Shown: positions 12,233-26,029 of the stretch, piece by piece
Layout: each line of letters starts with the position of its first letter
Numbering within the stretch: the first letter of the stretch is position 1
Source of the DNA: Jackrogersella multiformis
Taxonomy: Eukaryota; Ascomycota; Sordariomycetes; Xylariales; Hypoxylaceae
Assembly: GCA_902806575.1 (NCBI GenBank)
Contig: CADCXD010000001.1
Coordinates: 1 to 64,000, forward strand
Direction: 5' to 3'
Length of the DNA: 64,000 nucleotides
Position numbers and translations under genes: made by a program
The notes under the pieces: model-generated
What the model saw: only the letters and a program-made list of their open reading frames with translations
Database searches by the model: none
What the model was told of the DNA's origin: nothing

Positions 12233-13664
12233 TTTTTATCGATTTTTAAGGAATAAAAAATAAATGTAATTTATTAGGTAATTTTCGTTTATCTTTTATT
12301 AAATTTTTTAATATATGTTCGTTAATTTTTATTAATATATTTAAATTTATTAAAAAATAAATAGTTAATTATTATATAATTTATATTTAAATTAACGTAT
12401 ATTTTAATATATAAATATATATAATTAAATAAAAATAAATTATTTAAAAAATTATCGTTAAAAGTTATTTTTATTTATGAAAATTACGTATTTTGTTAAC
12501 TTTTTTACGTTTATTTTAAAAGTCTTTTTATTTTTTAAAATATTTAAAAATATTTTGCTTAATATTTTTATAAGTATAAATATATTGAAATAATTTATTT
12601 GGAAACGGTAAAATTATTTAATAATAATTATAAATTCGACGGTTAAAACTTATCGTAAACGATATTCTAATAACTTTTAAAATAACATTAAAAATATATT
12701 TACGTTTATATTATTATTATTTTTATATAAATAATGTTTTTTAAATAATATTTATAAATTATAATAATATTAAATGTAATATTAATATAATTAACGTTAA
12801 TATTTAACTTTACATTATTTAAAGAACTATTTATACATAATACGAATTCTTTTAATTTTTTTAAATTTAATATATACTTTTTTTATAATATTTATTACGA
12901 TTAAAATTTCGATTTTAGCTTTAATCGTATCTTTAATTTTTCGTTAATCTTTTTTAATTATTATTTCGATAATCGCCTTATTAATTATTACGATAACTTT
13001 ATTTATAATTATTATTTTATTGTTTATTTTTTTAATTATTTCGTTAATCGTTTCGTTAATTATTTTTATAATTATTTTAATAATTTTAATTATTATATAA
13101 ATAATATAGATTAAAATTTTATTAATTATTCTTATAAAAACTTAACGATATAAAAATAAAAACGTTATTATTTAAAAATAATTAATAATTAATAAATAAA
13201 ATAACGTTATAACGATCGTATAACTCGGTTATATTAATTAATAAACGTGTTTATAATTAAATTTATTACTTAAAAAATACCTTAAAGCTTTTTTAATACT
13301 CGTTATTATAAAACGTATCAATAGCTTTATATTTATTTTAATAATAATATTAATTTTAATAATAATTTATAATTTATATAATACCGTTTCTTTTTTATTG
13401 TTTTTTATTTAAACTTTTTTTATTTAATAATAAATCTTTTTTATTATGTTTTTAATTTTTATAACGTTTAATCGTTAAAATTTTTATATTATATTTTTTA
13501 ACGTATATTAATTTATAAAATCAATTTTCTTAATTAATTTTACGTTATTTATTTAATAAATATTATTTTATTAAATTAATTATTTTTATTTTTATTTTAT
13601 TTAAACTTTAACTTAACGTAATATAATTAATCTTTTAATTATAATTTTTTATTAAAAATGTAAA
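12233..13664. other. AT-rich tract with triplet-periodic segment
   Basis: No gene. About 12880-13090 carries three-base periodic TTAATTATT, ATCGTT and TTCGTTAAT words like those at 5690 and 23440. The remainder is featureless decayed DNA. Confidence 0.6.
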
Positions 13665-13667
13665 TGG

Positions 13668-13832
13668 TACGGACCTTATAAAGTGCGTTTTAATATATAA
13701 GAGTAATGGTTTCTCCGTTATTTTAAAACGGGCGAGAAATAAAATAAGAATTAACAGTCCTTATCTTATTTATTTAAGTTAAGGTATAAAGTATATATCG
13801 TTATTTAATATAAGGACCTTTATAAGGTCGCA
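13668..13832 (+). mobile_element. 165-bp TIR element, copy F
   Basis: Full-length copy with ATGG on the left (13664-13667) and TTAA on the right (13833-13836). Copy A has the same ATGG at its 5' end in element orientation. Immediately downstream (about 13841-13859) is a second short match to the 3' end (AAAATCGCATTAA). Confidence 0.88.
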
Positions 13833-13836
13833 TTAA

Positions 13837-15769
13837 TAAAGTTATATAAAATCGCATTAATTATATATAAAAAGTAAAAAAACTAAAGAAGTTTTAAAAA
13901 ATTACTTTAATTATTTTTTAAAAAAAATAATATTATTTTTATTTCAAATAATAAAGCTTTTTCTTTTAAAGATTTATTCGATAATTTTTTATCGTTAAAA
14001 AAGGTAATTTTAGCGTTATATTCGGCTTTAATTTTACTTTTAACAGTATAAAAGCTTTTATAAGCTTTATTTTAATGTTTAAACGACGATTTAATAAATA
14101 ACTTATTACTTATTATTTTACTTTAAACTTTAAAGTTAATGCTAAATTAAAAAAAAAACTAAACGTTAAATAATCGTTAACGCCTCGTAATAATTTTAAT
14201 AATTATAAATAAAAGGTTAATAATAACCGCACCTTTTTTTTTAATTAAAAAAAAACGCCGTTTAAGCTTAAAATCCTTAAATATTTTTTACCGCGTTTAT
14301 TTTAAGAAATATAAATATTAGGTAACATTTTATTTAAGATATTTTCGTAATATATTTATCGGTCGTTTAATTAATGAATACTTTAACGCGATTAAAAAAA
14401 GGTCCCGTTATTAACGTTATGGTTTTAAGTATACTTATATTTTTTTATAAATAATTTTTTTATTATTTTTATGTTTTATTAATTTAATTAACTTTTACTC
14501 GTAAACTTAAATTAATAATATTAATTATTTATCGATTAATTACCGTTTATATTATTAAAAATAAAAATATATATTACTTTAATTATTAATTATTATTTTA
14601 ATATATTTACTTTTTTAAAAAAAACCCGTCGTTAACGTTATATTATTCGCGTTTTTTAAAATAAAAAAGATTAAAAATAATAATAATTAATTTAATTTTA
14701 AAAATTATGTAATATAACTTATTATTATTCCTTAAAGTGATATTGTTTCAATTAAAAATTAAGTTTTTTATATATAAAAAAATATATTTTACTTTTTAAT
14801 TATAACTAAACGTTAAATTTTTTTTAAAAAGCCTTTTAATTAATTAACTAACTTATTTATCGTTTAATTAAAAGCTTTTTAAAAATTAAGAAAATATAAT
14901 TTATTTATTTCGTTATTTTTCTAATTTTTAAAACTAATATAATATCTTTAAAATAATCTCTTTATAATTTTTCTTTCCTTTTTACATCCTCTTTCATTTA
15001 ATTTTAAACGTTTTATAAATTTAATAAAGCATTAAAATATTTAAATTAATATTTTAATAAGTTTTTATAAATTTATTAATTAATATATTTACCGCAAATA
15101 AATAAAACATTTAAAAGCTTTTTACGAGATATTTTTACTGTAACCATATATTTTATATATTTATATAATATAATTTAATATTAATCCTCTTTTTATTTTT
15201 TATCATTAACTTAATCGTCTATTAATTATAATTATAAATTTTTTAAACGTTATTTAAATCGATTTTTATATTTATAAAAAAGCGTTTTAACGTTATCGTT
15301 TTTTATTATAATTATTACTTTAAATAATTTAACTTTAATAATAAACGTTAATATAATTAATTAATAAACAACTTTCCATAATACCGGACTTATATATAAA
15401 AGTATAATATATCCGTAAAAAAATACTTAATTTTTATATTATTTATAAAAAATATATTATTTAAAATTTGTAATATTTACGCTTTAATATTTTTATTTTT
15501 ATATTTAATATATATATATTAAATTATATATAAATACTTAATCACTTAATTTACAGTAATTATATTATAATAAAAACGATATTAAATTTAAATATTATTA
15601 TAATATAAAGTATTAATTTAACGCGTTTTTAAAAAACATTTCTTTAAACTTTAAAAACTTCTATTTTAAATTTAATAAAAAGCTTTATAAAAAGTGGTAT
15701 TAATAAAACTTAATTATTATTTATAAATTTAAATTTTATAACGAATCTTTTAATATAAAAGTTATAAAG
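13837..15769. other. AT-rich tract without gene
   Basis: Decayed repeat DNA with somewhat more C/G (ACGCCG, GGTCCCG, CGGTCG) around 14150-14420, suggesting a younger or less mutated insertion. No homology to other parts of the window was found and no reading frame survives. Confidence 0.6.
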
Positions 15770-15773
15770 TTAA

Positions 15774-15938
15774 TGCGACCTTATAAAAGTCCTTATATTA
15801 AATGAAAATATATACCTTATATTTTATATTAAATAAATAAAATAAGGATTTTTAGTTTTTATTTTATTTTTCGTCCGTTTTAAAATAACGGAGAAGTTAT
15901 TAATCTTATATATTAAAACACAGCTTATAAAGTCCGTA
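15774..15938 (-). mobile_element. 165-bp TIR element, copy G
   Basis: Full-length minus-orientation copy flanked by TTAA on both sides (15770-15773 and 15939-15942). The terminal words TGCGACCTTATAAAAG and GTCCGTA are retained. Confidence 0.88.
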
Positions 15939-15942
15939 TTAA

Positions 15943-18869
15943 ATGTAAAGTAATTATACCTTTTTTTAAGTTTTTAATTATTTAAATCTTTAAATATTAA
16001 GTAATAAATCCTTAATCCTTTATTTTATAAGTAATTTTAAACTTTTTAATTATTTTTATAACTTTTATTTAATTTATTAAATGATTTATTATTAATTTAT
16101 TATTTATATAAATTAATTATAATTATAAAATAAATATAGCTTTTTTAAAGAAAAAGATTAATTTTAAAACTTTAAAAATACTTTTTAACTTTTAATATTA
16201 TAATAATAATAAATCTTAAAACTTATATAAAAACCTTTAAAAATAATACGTATATATTATACTTTTTAATTTTTTTAAGAAATTTATATATTACTAATTT
16301 TATCCTTTAATATAAAACGTTTATAAATACGTTTTTAATATTTCCTTATTATATTTTTTAATTACGTATCGTGATTATAATTATTATAATTTTAAAAATT
16401 TAAATTATAAACGTGGTTATATATATTATTTAAAATATTAAATATTAAAAATGTTTTTAAATTATTAACTTAACTTTATATTTAATTAAATACCCGTTTT
16501 TATTAAATTTATAATCGAAAACTTATTTTAATAAAAATAATATATTCTTTATTTAAATACACTTTATTACTTTTTATACTTTATATTTATTAAATACTTT
16601 AATTTTTTCATAAACGTTTTTTTTTAATATAAGTGATAATTTTAAAAACTTATCGTAATAAATTTTTATTTTACTTAAAATGACTTTTATTTTATTAATA
16701 TTACTTTATTTTATAATTATAACGATTATTATATATAAAATAAGATATTTTTAATCCTTTTAATAAATTATTATTATTTAATTATAATTTTTAAAGATAA
16801 TAATTTTTTTATTACCCTCGTTATAAATTTACGTAATAAAAATCATATTATTTATAAATAAATTATTTACTTTTATATTTATTAATTTTACGCGTTTTGT
16901 AAAAACTTAATTTTTAATTTTATAATTTTTATATAAATAAACTTTAATAATTTTAATAAAAATTCTTATTATATAACAGCCTTTTAACCTTTTTTTTTCT
17001 TTACGTTATAATTCTTAAACTTTTATCGATTATCTTTTTCCTTTTAAAAAATAATTAATCGTTCCTTTATTAAGGAAAATCTTTACTTTTTATATAAAAT
17101 AACTTCTTTTTAAAGAGTAAATCTTTTTAAATTATATTTCTTTACCTTTAAAATTTTACGAAAGGTTAAAAATCCTTAAAATTATTAAATTATTTTAAAT
17201 TATTTAACTTTAATTTTGTTACTTATTTTAATTAATTAATTAATAATTTTTTTACCTTTAAATTTAAACCTTTTAAATAAGTTATTTTTAAATTTAATCA
17301 AAATCTTAAACATTATTAAATTAAATTAAACTTAAATATCTTATAAGTTTACTTATTAAATAATCCTTAAATTATCGTTTTTTTAAGTTTTTTCATAACC
17401 TTAATTTTATTTCTCTTTTAATTTTACATTTAAAAAACACTTTAATTTTCGTTAAAGTGATAAATTAATTCCTCGTTAAAAATTATATTTTTTATAATAA
17501 TTATTATATTAAGTGATATTTATACTTTATATAAATTAAAAGCTTAATACTTTATTAAGTATTTTATTTTAACTTTTACGCTTTTTTAATAACGTAGAAA
17601 CTTTATATTTATAAATATATATTTTACTTTAATTTAATCTTAAATTAATTATAAATTCCTTAATAATTTCGAAAGTATAAAACTTAAAATATTATTAAAA
17701 TTAACTTTTTAAAACCTTATTAAATAAGCGTATTTTATAAATAAAATTTAAATTATTATTAATTAAATTAATTACGATAATAATAATTTTTAATTATAAC
17801 TTTTAAAAAAGGTTAACTTTAAGCTTTATTTTTAAGGTTTTATTAATAAACTTTTACTTTATTTTCTTTATATTTCCTTAAGGTTTTTCAGTTTTAATTA
17901 ATAAAGTCTTTATTTTAATCCTTTTATTATATATTTAAAACTTATATTTAATGTAACTTTTTAAACTAATTATAAAGGTTTTTTTATTTAAACATATTTT
18001 ATAAATTAAAAACTTATATTACTTTTTTATTTAATTTATAAGGTTGTTAAAAGTTTAAAAAAATCGTATTTTTTATTAAATATTTCTTATTAATTATTAA
18101 TAAAAGATAGAAAAAATTATAATCTTTTTTAAACTCGAAAAAATCTTATAATACACGTTAAAAAAGGTTAAAAGATCGATGTTTTAATTAATATCGAGAT
18201 ATTATATGTCGAAAATATATTAAAAAATATTACTTACACTTAAATTTAAATATACTTTTAATTTTAACATTTTTTACTTTATAAATTAAAACTTTAAAAG
18301 CTTTTAAGCTTAAATATTTAAATTTTAAATACCACTTAAATTTTATATTTTTTTAAATGATTAATAAATCTTTTATAAATTTTCGAACGTATTATTTAAG
18401 TTTAATTATTAATATATATATAATCCTTATAACGTTTCGTAATAAATTTAATACAATAATCGTTAATATATTATAAAACATTTCAAAATAAATAAAAATC
18501 GGCTTATATTAAAAAAATTAAGTTATATATATATAATAATTTTTTAATTTTTAAGCTTTTAATAAGGTTTATACTTATACGTAAAAAATAATATAAATTA
18601 TAATATTAAATCTTTTTTTCTTTAAAATAAACTTTAAAAGTAATATTTATATAAAATCCTTTTATTATTATTTTTTTTTAAAGATAAAATTATTAAAATA
18701 TAATCCTTTTAATTTATTAATTATTTATCGGATTACTTTTTTATTTACCTTTAAAATTAAAAAGTAAATTATTTTAACTTAAATTATTTAATTATCAAAA
18801 AAAAGCTTATATAAACCTTTAATTAAAAGCTTTAAATAGTTTATTAAATTAAATAATCCATAAAAATCC
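15943..18869. other. AT-rich tract, probable decayed transposon
   Basis: About 2.9 kb of decayed DNA with long runs of CTTTAA/TTAAAAG words and scattered less mutated patches (for example around 18880). Its size and texture would suit a RIP-degraded retroelement body, but no motif can be read, so this is only a guess. Confidence 0.4.
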
Positions 18870-20375
18870 ATTATTATACCTTTAAAAAAGGTCATGTTAT
18901 GTAAACGTTAAAAAAAAAGGCTTTCGTAAAGGTTAATTTTTACGACAACTGTGCGTAATTAATATAATGAAATGTTAAAAACCCGAATTTAATTATTATA
19001 TACTTTTTATTTTAACCTTTAATTATAATATGCTTATATTATATTAAAACTTAAAAATATTATATATTATTATAAAAATAATAAGTAATTTAAAGTTAAG
19101 TCGAATTACCGTTACGCGGACATATTAAGTGCGGGCCACTTATTTTTTATATAAAATCGTTAAAACGTCATATTTATAACTTATTAAATAAAATAGCTAT
19201 AAATATACAGTTAACTTTTTAATATTATTTATAATGAAGCTATTATATATTTAAAGTTTTATAAAATTAGAAAAATGTTAAAGTAAGTAAATAGTTTTTT
19301 AAAGTTCGAGTTTTTTATTTTATATATAAATTATATATATTTTTCTTACGTTTCTTTAAAAGTTCATAATTAAATAACCATATTATTTTAATTTTTACTT
19401 TTAAACTTATTAAATTATTTAATAACTTAAGTATATTATATTATAATTATATATTATGAAATAATTTATTTCTTTAATAATAAAAGTTTAAATTTTCATG
19501 TTTTATTTTTACCTATAAAATTTCACGTAAATTTTCCCCACAAATATTAAAAACATTATAATTAAACGAATAAATTTCATAATAACGTATAGTTTTAATA
19601 TAACGTATATATGAAATCAAGTAATTTAATAGGAGTAAAAGTAAAAGTAAAAGTTATATTGTTATTTAGTTATGAATTTTTAAAAATACGTAAAAATATA
19701 TATATATATAATTTACATATAAAATAAAAACGTCGAACTTTAAAAAATTATTTACTTACTTTAACATTTTATTTTATTTTATAAAAACATATATATATAT
19801 TTATATTATTATAAATAACGTATATAATTTAATTGTATATTTATAAATATAACGTTTTAACGATTTTATATAAAAAAATAAATAGCCCGTACTTAATATA
19901 TACACGTAACGACGATTTAACTTATATATTTTTAATTTAAATTAAACGTTATAAATTTATTAAAAACTTAAAATATAATATTTTTAAAAAAAATATTTTT
20001 ATAATTTTAATACGGACCTTATGGGGTGTGTTTTAATATATAAGATTAATGGTTTATCCGTTATCTTAAAACGGGCGAAAAACAGGATAAGGACTGAAAG
20101 TTTTTATCTTATTTATTTAATTTAAAGTATAAAGTATATATTTTCATTTAATGTAAGGACTTTTACAAGGTCGTATTAAATTTATAAGAAGTAAAATTAT
20201 ATAATAAAATTTAATAAAGTTATAAATTATTAAATATAAGTGAAATAAAATAAAATATATTATATTTAATTTTTAATTATACGTAATTATTATAAAAATT
20301 AACGTTTACGAAAGCCCTTTTTTTTAACGTTTACGTAATATAACTTTTTAAAAAAAAGGTATTTCCCGATATTTA
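18870..20375. mobile_element. Foldback element with long inverted arms
   Basis: Long imperfect inverted repeat centred near 19522. 19240-19345 is reverse-complementary to about 19685-19790, 19100-19200 to about 19840-19930, 19345-19490 to about 19555-19690, and 18870-18990 to 20280-20375. The offset between inner and outer pairings (about 200 bases) is close to the length of element copy H, which sits inside the right arm. Without it the two arms would be contiguous. Terminal words such as CTTTACGAAAGCC are well kept. It carries no coding capacity and would form a hairpin as single strands. Confidence 0.78.
20011..20175 (+). mobile_element. 165-bp TIR element, copy H
   Basis: Full-length, well preserved copy (GGGGTGTG and CAGGATAAGGACTGAAAG kept) flanked by TTAA on both sides (20007-20010 and 20176-20179). 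It interrupts the right arm of the foldback element at 18870-20375, so it inserted after that element. Confidence 0.9.
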
Positions 20376-22199
20376 TTATTATATAAATTTTTAAAATATA
20401 TTAATTATTTTATTTTTATCAAACTTAAATTATTTAAATTTTATTAAAAGTAATAAATTAAATATTATAATAATAATATTATCGTTTTATTTTATTTTAT
20501 TTTAATTTTAATTAGTTGGGTTTTTATTATTAAATTATTAAAACTTTATTTATTATTTATTTTTATTAATTTAAGCTTAAAATTACTTTTAAAACGTTAT
20601 TTAATATTAAATTTACATAACTTTTATATAATTAACTTTAAATTTTTTAATATAATAATTTACTTTATTAATAATAACTTATTAAAACGTTTCGTATTTT
20701 TTAAGGTTTTATTTATAAATTTTATTTCCTTTTTTAATAAAAATATATACGTTTATTTTAAAAGTTAAAAACTACTTATAATTAATTGATTTTTTAACGA
20801 TTTATTTATTTTAAAATTATTCTTTAAATATAATTTAATAATTTTTCGTAATAAATTTTAAAAAAATATTAAATTATTAATTTTTTAAATATAATATAAA
20901 TTAAAGTTTTATTTATTTTAAAACGTATTTAACCGTTATAATTTTAAAGAAATCTTTAATTATAAAAACGCCGATTATTTTTTATATATTATATGTTTTT
21001 ATTAAATAAAACGCGAAGTTTTAATTAATAAATTAATCTTTAAATTTTTAATTACCCGTTTTATCGCGTATTATAATTTAAAAATACATAACTTTTATTA
21101 CCGATATATTCGAATTATTTAATAAAATATAATTTTATTTAATTATTTATAAAAATTATTAAAGGTGTTTTCCTTTATTTCTCGTATATTTAATTATAAT
21201 AAGCTTAAAAAATTATATATTATTTTACGTATTTAAATTTTTATAATTGTTAAAACCGTAACGTTAATAAAAACTTTTAATAATTTATTTTTATAAAACT
21301 TTTTAATAATATCGATAAAAACATTAAGCTCGTTATCGATAATATTATAAAATTTAAATTAAAAAGTAAACATAAAAGCTTTTAAAAAAATACTCTCGAA
21401 AATTTTATTATATTAATATAAATTTAAATAATAATAAAAGCTTTTATTTATTAAGTTAAAATTACCGTTTTATTAATAATCTTTTTTAAAAAAAACTTAT
21501 TATAAAAAAAGGTTTAAAATTAAACCTTTTATTATAATTTAAAATATTAAAATTAATATATATTTAAAGATTTCGTTTTATATTATTTTATTTTAATATA
21601 AAAGCTTATATAAAATAATCTTTTTAAAGTTAAAATTATTTAATAAAATTATTATAAAAATTATATAAATAACGTCTTTAAATGTATATATATATATATA
21701 ACTTAAAAATAAAAAGTAAAAATTTAAAAGTTTTATATATAAGCTTTTTAAAAACATAAACGTTTTACGTAAATCGAGCTTATAATTATTATAATTAAAT
21801 AAAATATTTAAAGTTTATATATTAAAAAGTATAATTAATTAAAAAAAACTTGTAACTTATAAAAGTTATTTATAAAAATTTAATTAATTAAAATAATTAA
21901 AGTTATATTTTAATACGTAAATAAATATATATTTTTATTTAATATAAAAACCTTTATAAAGTTATATTATTTTTAAAACTTTTTTAATTTTTTTACTTTT
22001 CGTATATAATTAACGTAATTATATATATAAATGATTTATTACTTTACGTAAATATATTATTAAATATAAGATTAACTTTTTTATTAATATAAAGCTTTTG
22101 TCTTATATAGAATTTTATAGTAAAAACGTTATTTTATAATTTTTAATAAATGTTAAATCTTTAGAAGTTTAAATAAGTATTTAATAAAACGTTAAAAGT
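20376..22199. other. AT-rich tract without gene
   Basis: Decayed DNA. The only resemblance seen is a weak 3'-end match to the 165-bp element at about 21920-21969. A (TA)n run lies near 21690. Confidence 0.6.
21920..21969 (+). mobile_element. Possible decayed 3' end of 165-bp element
   Basis: Resembles the last 50 bases of the element (TATATTTTTATTTAATATAA, CCTTTATAAAGTTATATTA). It has no recognisable 5' half and could be a solo fragment. Confidence 0.45.
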
Positions 22200-22640
22200 T
22201 ATATTATAATTTACTTTATTAAATAAAAAGTTCTTATTTAAAGGTTAATATTAATTTTAATATCGATTTTTTGCTTTAATTAATTTTATATATTAATTAA
22301 TAAAACTAACTTTTTATTTATTAGCTTAATATTAATTAATTTTTTAGCTGATTTAAAGTTTATAATACCATTAATAAGATTATTAACGAGGGAAGTAATT
22401 AACTTAATTAATTATTAGATTCCTTTATCCCTTAATTCTCGATTATTAATTCTTTTAATATTATTAACGTTATTATAATCTTTATTAATTTATAACCTGG
22501 GAATATAACTTGTAATAGTTTCAATAAATGAACCCGATTAACTTTAAAAACCGTAGCCTTTATTAATTAATCTTATCCTTAAATTAATATATAAATCTTA
22601 AATATATATTACGAAATAAGTTATAATTTTATTTATAATT
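22200..22640 (-). repeat. Less decayed inverted duplicate of 6840-7260
   Basis: Reverse-complementary to 6840-7260. It retains ACGAGGGAAG, TCCCTTAATTCTCG, AACCTGGG and TGAACCCG, so it is closer to the ancestral sequence. No coding function was read. Confidence 0.7.
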
Positions 22641-25600
22641 AGACGTTAAATTATTAACAGGTTGTTTAACGGTTTAATTAATAACGTTTTAATATTTATA
22701 TAATTGTAAAAGGATAAGGTAAATTATTAATTAATATTAAAAAATTAAACGATTCATAATATCGGTTACTTTATAACGAACGTAAATAAGTTTATAATAA
22801 TAAATAATTCCTTTATTAAAAGTAATTATATATATTAATATAATATTTATATATAAATAAATTTTATTTAAGTAATTTATTAAAAACTTATAAAAGTTAT
22901 AAAGATTAAAAATAATTTTTATAAGTTATTTCGTAAAGATTTATAAAATTAATAAATAAATTAAATATTTATTAAAAAGAAAAAAAAATATAAAACGATA
23001 CAAAATATATTTTTAAAGCGTTATTTAATCGATATAAAATTTATATATTAAAAGCTTTAATATTTCTTGAAAAAGCGAAATATATGTTAAAATTTTACTT
23101 TAAAAATATATCGATTAAAACTTAATCGTTAAATATTATTTAAAATTATCGAATATTTAAATTAATTACAAATATATAGTAAATAACGACGATTTATAAT
23201 AAGCTAAATCCGGAATTTAAAGTTAATTATAATGATTATAAATATTTAGATAAGAAATAATTAATATAATATAAGTAAATATTAACGAAAAAAAGTAAGG
23301 ACTTAAAAGTTAATATTAAACCTTATATAATACTTAATAATATACTTATTTAAAACATTTTTTCGATAATATTAAGTTATTTAAAAATATCTAATTTATT
23401 TATTATAATTACGATAATATAATACTTTATATTAATTAATTAAAGGTTTATTAAAGTAATTAAGGCCGTTATAATAATAAATATAATCGACGAGATAATT
23501 ATAACTAATAGTAAAATAATTTTAATTAATGTCGAAACGGTTATAACCTTAATAAATATAATCGAAATTTTTTTTTTATTATAATGGTAATTATAATTAA
23601 AGTCGCCATTATAGCCGTAATTAAAATTACGATCGATATAATAATAAACGAAGTAATAAATGTTAAAGTAATAATTAATAAAGTTATTACCATCGTAATT
23701 ATAAACGTAGCCGCGATATTTATAATTGTTTTAATAATAAATATCGTAATAACTGTTTACACTTTCGTTAAAGACAATAAAAAAAATAGGAAATCGTCTT
23801 AACGATAATATATATTTACAAAATAAAATCAAATATAAATAAAACGAAAAAGATCGCGAGGAAAATAAAAAGGATTTATATATAAATGGTTATTTTTTAA
23901 TAAAAGAATATTTAATAAATAAATTTAAAACCTTTATATTTTACCTTTCGTCCTTTAAAAATAAATCGTTAACCGTAAAAAAACGTATATATTAAAAATA
24001 TTATAAAACATTTAATATTAAATTTAATTATTTTAAATACATATATGCTAATAAATATATAAAACCGAAACATTTATAATTACTTTAAAAAGCAAAATAA
24101 ACAATAAGGACTTAACTTAAAATTAAAAAAATTATTAATATTTATTTTACTTAAAAATAAATAAAAATAAAAATATAAATGATATAATTAAAAAATGCTA
24201 TACCTTTACCTTTATAATCGATAAATATAAAAGGTAAAGATATTATCCTTTTACTTTTAAATAAAAAATTAATAAAACATATAAACTTAAAAGTAAACGT
24301 ATTAAATAAATCGAAACAAAAATCGACGATATATATAAATATTAACACATCTAATTAAATGGTAAATAAAATATAGTTAAAAATTTTTATCGGAAATTAC
24401 AAAGTGTTTAAATTAAATAAACTTATGTATATATAAGGAGTAATCCCGAAAAAATTAATTATAAAAATTAAGGTTAAATTTACGATTAAATTTTAAAGGA
24501 AAACGATATATAAACGGTAAGTTTAAGTTTAAATCTTAATAAAAATATAGATTAATTATTTAAATCTTTAACTTAACTTATTAATAAAAAATAATTTTGG
24601 AAAAAAATATAACGTAATTATCGATTATAATAAAATATATATAATTTTAATATTATATTTTAAGGTTTGAATATTTATAAAATATTATCGTTTAAAAGGT
24701 TAAATATAATAATACCTATTTTAATATATTATTTTAATTTACCGCGTAAAAAAAACTTTATTTTTTACGTTAAAATAACAAGCGTAATAAATAATATTTA
24801 TAATATAAATACGTTTAAAAGAATCACTTTTTTAAATACGTTCAATAAGTTTATAATTTTATAACGTAATATTAAAATTGAAATAATTTAAAAAATTACC
24901 GAAAAAGGAAATGTAAATATTTTATAAGAAAAGGCTAATTTAACGTAAGGATATATAATATTTTAACGTAAAGAAAACAATTTATTAGCAGAATTTGATT
25001 TAAATAATGAAATATTAAAAGCCTTATTATTAATTAATAAATCTCCTATTAATTTACAATTATTATTAAAAATTAAATAAAGTTTTATTAAAGCAAATAT
25101 ACCGATTTTAAATATATTTAACCTTAAAAATACTTTAAAACTTATAATTAAAAAAAGCGTATATATTTATAATTTTAACTTTTTTTTATTCGATAATTAT
25201 TTATTTTAATAAATAAGTGGGATATTTAGCGTAATCGTAATATTATCGACATATTAAAAAAATTTAATTAATTTAATCGACGGTTAATAAAAAAAATATA
25301 AACCTGGATATATATATTCGTTAAATATATAAAATAAAGAATTCTTTAATAAAACTTTTAATTAAATATATAATTAAGGTAAAATGGATTAATAAAAGAT
25401 AATTATATCGTTTAATTGTTTTTATTTTATTATTTAAAGATTTATTAACGGTAAGAAGAAAGGTTAAATAATTATTAACCTTAGATTATTAAATAAAAAT
25501 ACCTTAATTAATATTTACTTATTATCGCGTTAAAAAGAAATTGTTTAAAAGATATAAGAAAAAAAAGTTTTTAACGTTACGTTAATAAGATTTAAAAATT

Positions 25601-26029
25601 CTTTAGCCTTTACGTAACGATTTATAAACTAAAAATTAAACCTTTTTTCAAGCTTTATTAAGGTATATATTAATAATATTATGATATTTAATGATATTAA
25701 GGAATAGTATAAGAAATATTTTAACTAAGTATTTAATATATACGATAATATAGGATTTATATTATTGTTAAAAAAATTATTTTTCGGTTTTTTATTAATT
25801 ATTTTATTTGAATTTTTAATTAATGGATTAGGAATTATTATTATAAACGATAAATTAAATATAATTAAGAAGATTTTAATATTATAAATATTAATTATTT
25901 TCGAAATATATATCGGTATAATAAGGTTTTTACGGAAATATATTTTATGGTATTAATAAAAAATTAAGCCTTTATAAGATAAGAAAATAAAGATATTAAC
26001 TAAAGGATAAATTTAATAAAAGATTCTTT
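22641..26029. other. AT-rich tract; low-complexity open frames
   Basis: No gene. A 72-codon frame at 23584-23802 translates to a Val/Ile/Asn-rich string and is only a triplet-periodic tract. Frames at 24151-24348 and 24667-24864 are similarly low in complexity. Fewer mutations are visible around 25240-25320. Confidence 0.6.
23440..23800. repeat. Triplet-periodic tract, least decayed
   Basis: Three-base periodic GTAATT, GCCATT, GCCGTAATT and ACGATCGATA words; the least mutated of four such tracts in the block. The parental repeat was probably a GCC/GTC/ATC-type triplet series. Confidence 0.55.

Noticed and set aside
15943..18869. Assignment of the tract to a specific retrotransposon family
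   Set aside because: Decay leaves no reverse transcriptase or integrase motif readable by eye, so the family cannot be supported.
23584..23802. 72-codon Val/Ile/Asn-rich frame
   Set aside because: It is the translation of a triplet-periodic tract in a RIP-decayed block, without a real protein pattern.
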